From an uncultured Opitutia bacterium (lineage in GTDB: Bacteria > Verrucomicrobiota > Verrucomicrobiia > Opitutales > Coraliomargaritaceae): DNA of 11,313 bases. The notes beneath the pieces were generated by a model. It worked only from the letters and a program-made list of their open reading frames with translations. It was not told the DNA's origin and ran no database searches. Positions 6,961-11,313 of this stretch are shown piece by piece. Position numbers and translations under genes: made by a program. The stretch is from contig CALBPO010000344.1 of NCBI GenBank assembly GCA_937899295.1, positions 1 through 11,313 of the forward strand. Reading direction: 5' to 3'. How positions within the stretch are numbered: position 1 is the stretch's first letter; each line of letters begins with the position of its first letter.

Positions 6961-6977
6961 GCTGTTATCCCTTATCT

Positions 6978-9900
6978 TTAGCTAATCAATTGTTTGATAT
7001 CGTCGAGACTGACTTTGGCATTCGCAGCTTCGGACTCTTCAAAAAGTTCTTTCAGGATTTCGGCTTTACGGGCTTGAAGCTCTAAGACTTTTTCTTCGAC
7101 AGTATTGGAGGCGATTAGCTTGATGCTGGTCACAACTTTTGTTTGCCCGATACGATGCGCACGATCCGTCGCTTGGGCTTCAGCGGCGGGATTCCACCAT
7201 GGATCGTAGTGAATAACAGTGTCGGCTCCGGTCAGGTTGAGACCAGTGCCGCCAGCTTTGAGTGAAATCAAGAATACGGGAATGCTTTCGTCTTCGTTAA
7301 ACTGATCACAGATAGCCAAACGGTTTTTAGTACTTCCGTCGAGGTAGCAAAACTTGTGGTCTTTATTCTCTAAGTGTTGGGCGAGTAGTTTGAGCGCTGT
7401 AACGAAGCTGGAGAAGACGAGAATACGACTTCCAGCATCGAGACACTCGTCGAGAACTTCGTCGAATGCGGCGAGTTTAGCGCTTTCCTTTAAAGGAAAA
7501 TCTTCATCTAGAATGCGTGGATCGACGCAAGCTTGGCGCAAGCGGAGCAGTTCGGTAAAAGCGGCGAATTGAACACGCCCTCGATTCGCACCAGACATTT
7601 CCAAATTGAAAATATCACGACGGGTTTTCTCAAGAGTTTCTTGGTAGAAGCGTTGTTGTTGGCCGCCAAGTTCACAGAAAAAAGTTTTCTCAATCTTATC
7701 AGGTAATTCGGGCGCCACTTCAATCTTAGTGCGGCGGAGGATGTAAGCAGCAGCGCGCTCAGTCTGGCGTTTATTGTGCCATGTTTTATCGTCTAAGCTA
7801 AGCTTTCCAGTGGGCTTATCTATATAACCAGGCATAAGGAAACTGAAGAGCGAGAAAAGGTCGTCGAGAGAGTTTTCCACGGGCGTGCCAGTAAGAAGAA
7901 ATCGGCCTCCAGCGTGGAGACTCATCAATGTTTTAGCATTTTGGCTGCGACGGTTTTTAATGTGCTGCGCTTCATCCCCGATCACGACACACCAGTCCAT
8001 CAAGCCAAGCATTTCAGCGTCTTGGCGGAGTGTGCCATAGGAGGTGATCACGGTGTCATACTCTTCAAGCACGCTGAGCTCTTTAGCGCGCTTACTTCCG
8101 TGGTGCTTAAGAGTTTTTAACTTAGGGGTAAAACGGGTAGACTCACGTTGCCAGTTCTCTACAAGACTGGCTGGACAGACGACGAGTGCGGGATACTGCT
8201 CCCGCCCTGTTCCTGTCAAATGGCTATCCTGGTTTCGGATACACTCGATCAAAGCGAGCGCTTGAAGAGTTTTGCCGAGCCCCATTTCGTCAGCAAGGAT
8301 GCCACCGAGCTTGTGGCGATAGAGGTGCCAGAGCCATGCGGTGCCGATGCGTTGATAAGTACGCAAGATAGAGTCAAAGCCCGGGCGCACAGGGGCGGGT
8401 TCAAGGGCGCCGACTTCTTTAAGTGCTCGACTGCGGGACTGCCAAGCTTGAGGAGGTTGCCAACCTTCGCAGAGTTCGTCGAGTAGGTCTTCGACATCAG
8501 AGAGCTCACGCGTGTCGAGGCGTTTTGTAAAAGTGGGAGTAAAGGGACGGTCGGCTTGGCCGCTGACGGCGCGCTCGATCTCATGCAGTTGCTCGATTGA
8601 GTTACGGTCGAGCAAGGTAATCCCACCTCTGTTGGTCTCGACGTAATTTTTACTACTGGCTAGGGCGCGACGTAGCTCCATCTCGTCAGTTTGCTCGCTG
8701 AGTGTGATAGCGAGGGCAAATTTGTCCGCTTCTTCCTTAGCTTCAATTTGGAGGGCAGAGATTTCGACTTCTTTAAGTTTAGCTTTGAAGTTATCCGTGA
8801 ACTCGGCCTCCCATTCGTCCTTGAGGGCCTTCCAGTGAGCTGCGAGGAAGTTGAGCGTCTTGTGGCGATCGCGCAACCACCACTTGCGATTACTAGGCTC
8901 GAGCAGAAAGCCCTCAGACTTAAGAATAGTGCGTAAAGGTTGAACAGCCTCATTCTCACCCGAGGGCAAGCGTATGGCGATATAGTGAGTGGAACCATCG
9001 ACAACAACGCGACTTGTCGAGTGACCCTCCATGGAAGCGGCAGCCCCGCTCGCGATGGGGTAATCTCCTTTCTTTGTTTCCCAGAGTTTAGGGCCTTTGG
9101 CCTCAGCGATGGCACGTAGATTGGGCTTAGCTTTTGCGCGTAAGTTGATGTCAGTACGGATCTGCTGTTTACTCGGATTTGTGTCGAGACGCTTCGCCGG
9201 ACTCAGGTCAAGGGCAACTGGCTCTGGCTCGGGAGTTTCGTGATTACTTTCTAGTTCACTAAGGTATTCGTAGACGCCAGGCAGTTGACCATCATGCCAA
9301 TCAATGGGTGCGTTGGGCTTTTTGACCCAATATACAATAGGCTCACCTGCGACGACATCAAGTAGCTTGCGAACTTGTGCGCTTGTAAGCTGGACCAGGC
9401 TGGCCAGTTTACCGCCGCACCACGACTCGATGAGTTTGAGCACAGCAACTTGCTTAGATGCGACTTTGTATTTCTGGCGAGGGTTGAGCTTGTTTAGCGG
9501 TAAGATCTCGCGGCCTGTGGCGACATCAAATTTGAGGACAATCCCTCCACGATCAGCGGCTTCTGGCAAGTTAGGCGGGAGGAAAATAAGCAAGCGTAGC
9601 GGGAGACCATCTTCACCGATTTTTATGGAGCTTACACGGGGGACTTTTGGCTTTTCGGGCTTGGAAGCAGGTTCTGATTTGGGGGGTAAAACCTCTCCTA
9701 TTGTCGGCTTATGGGCGGCTTCGTTTCTGAGGGCCTCGTAGTGGAGCGCTGTAGCGAGCGCGTGCACGCACACTTTACGCTTACGGCCGTCAGCACAGGT
9801 GCAGGTATTTTCAGCGAATACAGTGGAGCGAAGATTCAGTTCAGGGGTGTAAATACCATCACCTCCGTTGACGAGCCCCTTAAGCACCGGACTCTCCCAT

Positions 9901-10022
9901 TCGGCCGACTCAACATAGTGAGACTCAAAAAGCTTTTCAGCCTCCCTAAAGACAGTACCTCCACCCAACTCAATGAGGAAGCTACGGTCAAAGCTAGGTG
10001 CGGGTTTTGAAGGAAGTAGCAT
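6978..10022 (-). CDS. SWIM zinc-finger SNF2 family DNA-dependent ATPase
   Basis: This 1014-residue protein starts with a SWIM-type zinc finger, [14 protein letters not shown] (74-87, CxCx8CxH). A Pro/Lys-rich linker (103-130) and a long middle region (about 131-545) follow, in which no further family was recognised. The SNF2 ATPase comes next. Its first lobe has [12 protein letters not shown] (553-564), DEMGLGKT (578-585, Walker A), [11 protein letters not shown] (614-624), GDEAQ (682-686, Walker B) and [15 protein letters not shown] (709-723). Its helicase C lobe has RILVFSSF (866-873), GGTGLNL (924-930) and [11 protein letters not shown] (950-960, arginine-finger motif). All catalytic motifs look intact. 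Such proteins are DNA translocases that remodel protein-DNA or RNA polymerase complexes; they are broadly distributed and the role here is not known. It is convergent with the apbE-like gene (17 bases apart) and divergent from elbB. Nothing nearby suggests a restriction or defence locus. The start has no Shine-Dalgarno sequence. Confidence 0.93.
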   Translation of the reverse strand: MLLPSKPAPSFDRSFLIELGGGTVFREAEKLFESHYVESAEWESPVLKGLVNGGDGIYTPELNLRSTVFAENTCTCADGRKRKVCVHALATALHYEALRNEAAHKPTIGEVLPPKSEPASKPEKPKVPRVSSIKIGEDGLPLRLLIFLPPNLPEAADRGGIVLKFDVATGREILPLNKLNPRQKYKVASKQVAVLKLIESWCGGKLASLVQLTSAQVRKLLDVVAGEPIVYWVKKPNAPIDWHDGQLPGVYEYLSELESNHETPEPEPVALDLSPAKRLDTNPSKQQIRTDINLRAKAKPNLRAIAEAKGPKLWETKKGDYPIASGAAASMEGHSTSRVVVDGSTHYIAIRLPSGENEAVQPLRTILKSEGFLLEPSNRKWWLRDRHKTLNFLAAHWKALKDEWEAEFTDNFKAKLKEVEISALQIEAKEEADKFALAITLSEQTDEMELRRALASSKNYVETNRGGITLLDRNSIEQLHEIERAVSGQADRPFTPTFTKRLDTRELSDVEDLLDELCEGWQPPQAWQSRSRALKEVGALEPAPVRPGFDSILRTYQRIGTAWLWHLYRHKLGGILADEMGLGKTLQALALIECIRNQDSHLTGTGREQYPALVVCPASLVENWQRESTRFTPKLKTLKHHGSKRAKELSVLEEYDTVITSYGTLRQDAEMLGLMDWCVVIGDEAQHIKNRRSQNAKTLMSLHAGGRFLLTGTPVENSLDDLFSLFSFLMPGYIDKPTGKLSLDDKTWHNKRQTERAAAYILRRTKIEVAPELPDKIEKTFFCELGGQQQRFYQETLEKTRRDIFNLEMSGANRGRVQFAAFTELLRLRQACVDPRILDEDFPLKESAKLAAFDEVLDECLDAGSRILVFSSFVTALKLLAQHLENKDHKFCYLDGSTKNRLAICDQFNEDESIPVFLISLKAGGTGLNLTGADTVIHYDPWWNPAAEAQATDRAHRIGQTKVVTSIKLIASNTVEEKVLELQARKAEILKELFEESEAANAKVSLDDIKQLIS

Positions 10023-10126
10023 GTATCGTTAGAAACGGACAAAATATCGCATTGGTGGCAACCCCGCAGAAATATTTCGCCCTATTGGAATTGCAGAAAA
10101 ATAAAGAGTATCTATCGCTCTGTATT
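10023..10126. promoter_or_regulatory. Divergent intergenic region between the SNF2 gene and elbB
   Basis: These 104 bases must hold the promoters for the SNF2 gene (leftward) and elbB (rightward). A 10-bp perfect palindrome, GAAATATTTC, lies at 10069-10078 near the middle; being short and AT-rich it may be chance. TTGGAA at 10085-10090 could be a -35 for elbB, but the hexamers 16 to 18 bases downstream match TATAAT poorly. The frame of elbB stays open through this region to an ATG at 9998, but the added residues do not match the family. No firm site can be called. Confidence 0.3.
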
Positions 10127-10789
10127 ATGAAAACAAAAGTTGCTGTTATTTTATCAGGCTGTGGCGTCTATGACGGGGCTGAAATTCAAGAGTCAGTATT
10201 AACGCTACTTGCTCTGGCAAGAGCCGGCGCGGAGGTAAGTTGCCTTGCACCCGATATTGCTCAAAGGCAGGTAATTGATCATACGAACGGCGATGAACTA
10301 GTAGAGGAAGATCGTAACGTAATGGTCGAATCGGCACGTATCTCGCGCGGAGAGATCCTGCCGCTGGACAACGCAAAAGCGGACGATTTTGACGCATTTA
10401 TTTACGTGGGTGGTTTCGGCGTGGCTAAAAACCTGTCCAGTTACGCCTTTGACGGCGCTGATTACGATGTCGATCCCGCGGTGATCGATCTTATTCAAGC
10501 AACTCATGCAGCAGGTAAACCACAGGGCTTCATGTGTATCGCACCTGTCCTAGCCGCCCGTGCACTCGGAGAGCAGCACGTCAAATTGACCATTGGCAAC
10601 GATGCCGACACAGTCGCTGCACTAGAGGCCAAGGGCGCTCATCACGTTGATTGCTCTGTAGACTCGATTGTGGTCGACCAAAGCAACCGTGTGGCGACAA
10701 CTCCTGCCTACATGCTTGCCCAATCAATTACCGATGCAGAGAGCGGGATAAATCAACTCGTCGAGGCCGTGCTGAATCTGCGCTCCTGA
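10127..10789 (+). CDS. elbB: ElbB-like protein of the DJ-1/PfpI superfamily (isoprenoid biosynthesis-associated glyoxalase)
   Basis: From the ATG at 10127-10129 the protein has 220 residues, the normal length of ElbB. It begins MKTKVAVILSGCGVYDGAEI, the family's usual N-terminus. Further motifs are VSCLAPD (about 39-45), MVESARISRGEI (70-81), FIYVGGFGVAKNL (94-106), GKPQGFMCIAP (135-145) and LTIGNDAD (159-166). The ThiJ/PfpI-like fold contains the nucleophile-elbow cysteine in GFMCIAP. In Escherichia coli the gene was found through enhanced lycopene production, and the protein has weak glyoxalase activity; its physiological role remains unclear. The frame is open upstream to 9998, but those 43 residues overlap the SNF2 gene and have no family match, so the inner start is chosen. 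It precedes rpmF-plsX on the same strand with a 109-base gap and is probably transcribed separately from them. Confidence 0.93.
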   Translation: MKTKVAVILSGCGVYDGAEIQESVLTLLALARAGAEVSCLAPDIAQRQVIDHTNGDELVEEDRNVMVESARISRGEILPLDNAKADDFDAFIYVGGFGVAKNLSSYAFDGADYDVDPAVIDLIQATHAAGKPQGFMCIAPVLAARALGEQHVKLTIGNDADTVAALEAKGAHHVDCSVDSIVVDQSNRVATTPAYMLAQSITDAESGINQLVEAVLNLRS

Positions 10790-10814
10790 GGTGGAATTTA
10801 TGATGATTGCGAGC

Positions 10815-10842
10815 TTGACGGAGCCAAACTGTAGCCTTTAAT
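10815..10842 (+). promoter_or_regulatory. Sigma70-like promoter candidate for rpmF-plsX
   Basis: TTGACG (10815-10820, five of six matches to TTGACA) is followed after 16 bases by TTTAAT (10837-10842, five of six to TATAAT). Transcription would begin near 10849, leaving a leader of about 50 bases before the rpmF ATG. Within that leader AAGAG-TTACG-CTCTT can form a 5-bp hairpin (about 10857-10871), too short to claim as a regulator. This is the best paired promoter match seen in the intergenic regions and fits the expected strong expression of a ribosomal protein gene. Confidence 0.5.
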
Positions 10843-10898
10843 CCGCCAGTCCAGAAAGAGTTACGCTCTTAACACTTTAATTCAATAGCACACATTCT

Positions 10899-11078
10899 AT
10901 GGGACAGCCAAAACGCAAACAATCAAAGCAACGCAGCCGCAAACGTCGTGGTGCGACTACTTTCGCACTGCCTCAACTCTCGAAAGATGCACAGGACGGC
11001 ACTCTTTTCCGCCCACACCGCGTGAATCCTGCAAACGGCATGTATCGTGGCCGCCAAGTGCTCGACGTTGAAGTCTAA
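10899..11078 (+). CDS. rpmF: 50S ribosomal protein L32 (bL32)
   Basis: This 59-residue, highly basic protein starts MGQPKRKQSKQRSRKRRGAT. Its tail HRVNPANGMYRGRQVL (40-55) carries the bL32 C-terminal signature (in other bacteria H-x-DGYYRGRKV). bL32 sits in the large ribosomal subunit near the exit side of the peptidyl transferase region. The zinc-ribbon cysteines found in many bL32 proteins are absent, so this is a zinc-independent form. It is followed by plsX 58 bases downstream, the widely conserved rpmF-plsX order that links ribosome and membrane lipid synthesis. The start matches the family N-terminus; the preceding bases have no Shine-Dalgarno match. The gene is short and easily missed by automatic calling. 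Confidence 0.93.
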   Translation: MGQPKRKQSKQRSRKRRGATTFALPQLSKDAQDGTLFRPHRVNPANGMYRGRQVLDVEV

Positions 11079-11136
11079 AAGACTCTAGTTAAGCTATCTG
11101 ACCCTGCCTTCTGCTCCTTTAATTTGACTTACTATA

Positions 11137-11313
11137 ATGGTCGCACCCGACGGTAAATGCACCATCGCGGTCGACGTAATGGGAAGCGACCTTGGACCCA
11201 CGGAATTTATACGTGGACTATTGTATGCGACTGAGGAGCTTGGTCTCGACTGCGACTTCACGCTTGTAGGTAAGGGGCGCTTATTGGAGCGCCTTTTGAA
11301 GGTTCGCAAGCTT
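11137..11313 (+). CDS. plsX: Phosphate acyltransferase PlsX, N-terminal part (cut by the window end)
   Basis: The first 59 codons are present and the frame is open to the last base. After a short lead (MVAPDGKC) comes CTIAVDVMGSDLGPTEFIRG (8-27), the PlsX N-terminal signature (usually IAIDAMGGDxGP), then LVGKGRLLERLL (44-55), which matches the family's next strand and helix. PlsX is a peripheral membrane enzyme that makes acyl-phosphate from acyl-ACP, the first step of the PlsX-PlsY route to phosphatidic acid. Its place directly after rpmF is the common bacterial arrangement, and fabH often follows. The second residue of the usual MGG is retained as MGS, a small variation. The 58-base gap after rpmF has no terminator-like hairpin, so the two genes are probably cotranscribed. 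Confidence 0.92.
   Translation, partial: MVAPDGKCTIAVDVMGSDLGPTEFIRGLLYATEELGLDCDFTLVGKGRLLERLLKVRKL

Noticed and set aside
6954..6984. TAGCTA repeated on both sides of the apbE-like/SNF2 convergent junction, as a possible bidirectional terminator.
   Set aside because: TAGCTA is self-complementary, the arms overlap the stop codons, the loop would be 19 bases and there is no T run; a 6-bp AU-rich stem is too weak to claim.
8249..8626. Several antisense reading frames of 60-150 codons inside the SNF2 gene and other genes.
   Set aside because: Their residue composition is not protein-like, they match no family, and they lie wholly within genes with intact conserved motifs in another frame.
6978..10022. 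SNF2 ATPase as part of a defence island such as DISARM.
   Set aside because: No methyltransferase, phospholipase D-like, nuclease or other defence gene is beside it, and its neighbours are housekeeping or envelope genes.
9998..10126. Longer N-terminus for elbB starting at 9998.
   Set aside because: The extra 43 residues overlap the SNF2 gene and have no ElbB similarity; the family's normal start is the Met at 10127.
11094..11309. Minus-strand reading frame of 71 codons at the right end.
   Set aside because: It is antisense to the plsX start, whose N-terminal signature on the + strand is clear.

Overview
The window looks like a chromosomal segment of a member of the Verrucomicrobiota, most likely from the Opitutales/Puniceicoccaceae side. 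This is an inference from three things. It carries a ThuA, Tat-exported Gfo/Idh/MocA and DUF1080 gene trio of the kind abundant in Planctomycetes, Verrucomicrobia and Lentisphaerae. It has a cysteine-free, Arg/Lys-rich ribosomal protein L32 next to plsX. None of its starts has a recognisable Shine-Dalgarno sequence. No phage, insertion sequence, CRISPR array, tRNA or rRNA was seen.

Layout. Bases 2-52 hold the last codons of a + strand gene. Facing it is a minus-strand group read from right to left: thuA-like (2696-3670), Gfo/Idh/MocA oxidoreductase (1292-2665) and DUF1080 (99-1277), with gaps of 30 and 14 bases. All three proteins start with an export signal (Sec, Tat, Sec). The group therefore reads as a periplasmic or envelope-located sugar-modifying module, probably acting through 3-keto intermediates. 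Its upstream region (3671-3821) holds an 8-bp inverted repeat.

The centre is a glycosylation locus. A minus-strand family 2 glycosyltransferase resembling polyprenyl/dolichyl-phosphate hexose synthases (3822-4574) is divergent from a polytopic GT-C type membrane glycosyltransferase of the TIGR03663/Agl23 kind (4661-6172). The natural reading is that the first makes a lipid-linked sugar donor and the second uses it on the outer face of the membrane. The membrane gene overlaps an ApbE-like FMN transferase (6169-6960) by ATGA, an unexpected partner.

The right part has a 1014-residue SWIM-SNF2 ATPase on the minus strand (6978-10022), convergent with apbE. Divergent from it on the + strand are elbB (10127-10789), rpmF (10899-11078) and the start of plsX (11137 to the window end). 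rpmF-plsX is the widely conserved L32/phospholipid synthesis pair, here with a good sigma70-like promoter candidate in front.

Most genes belong to recognisable families. No entirely unknown system was found. The points most worth following are the fully exported 3-keto-sugar module, the glycosyltransferase pair coupled to a divergent ApbE-like protein, and the C-terminal extension of the DUF1080 protein.
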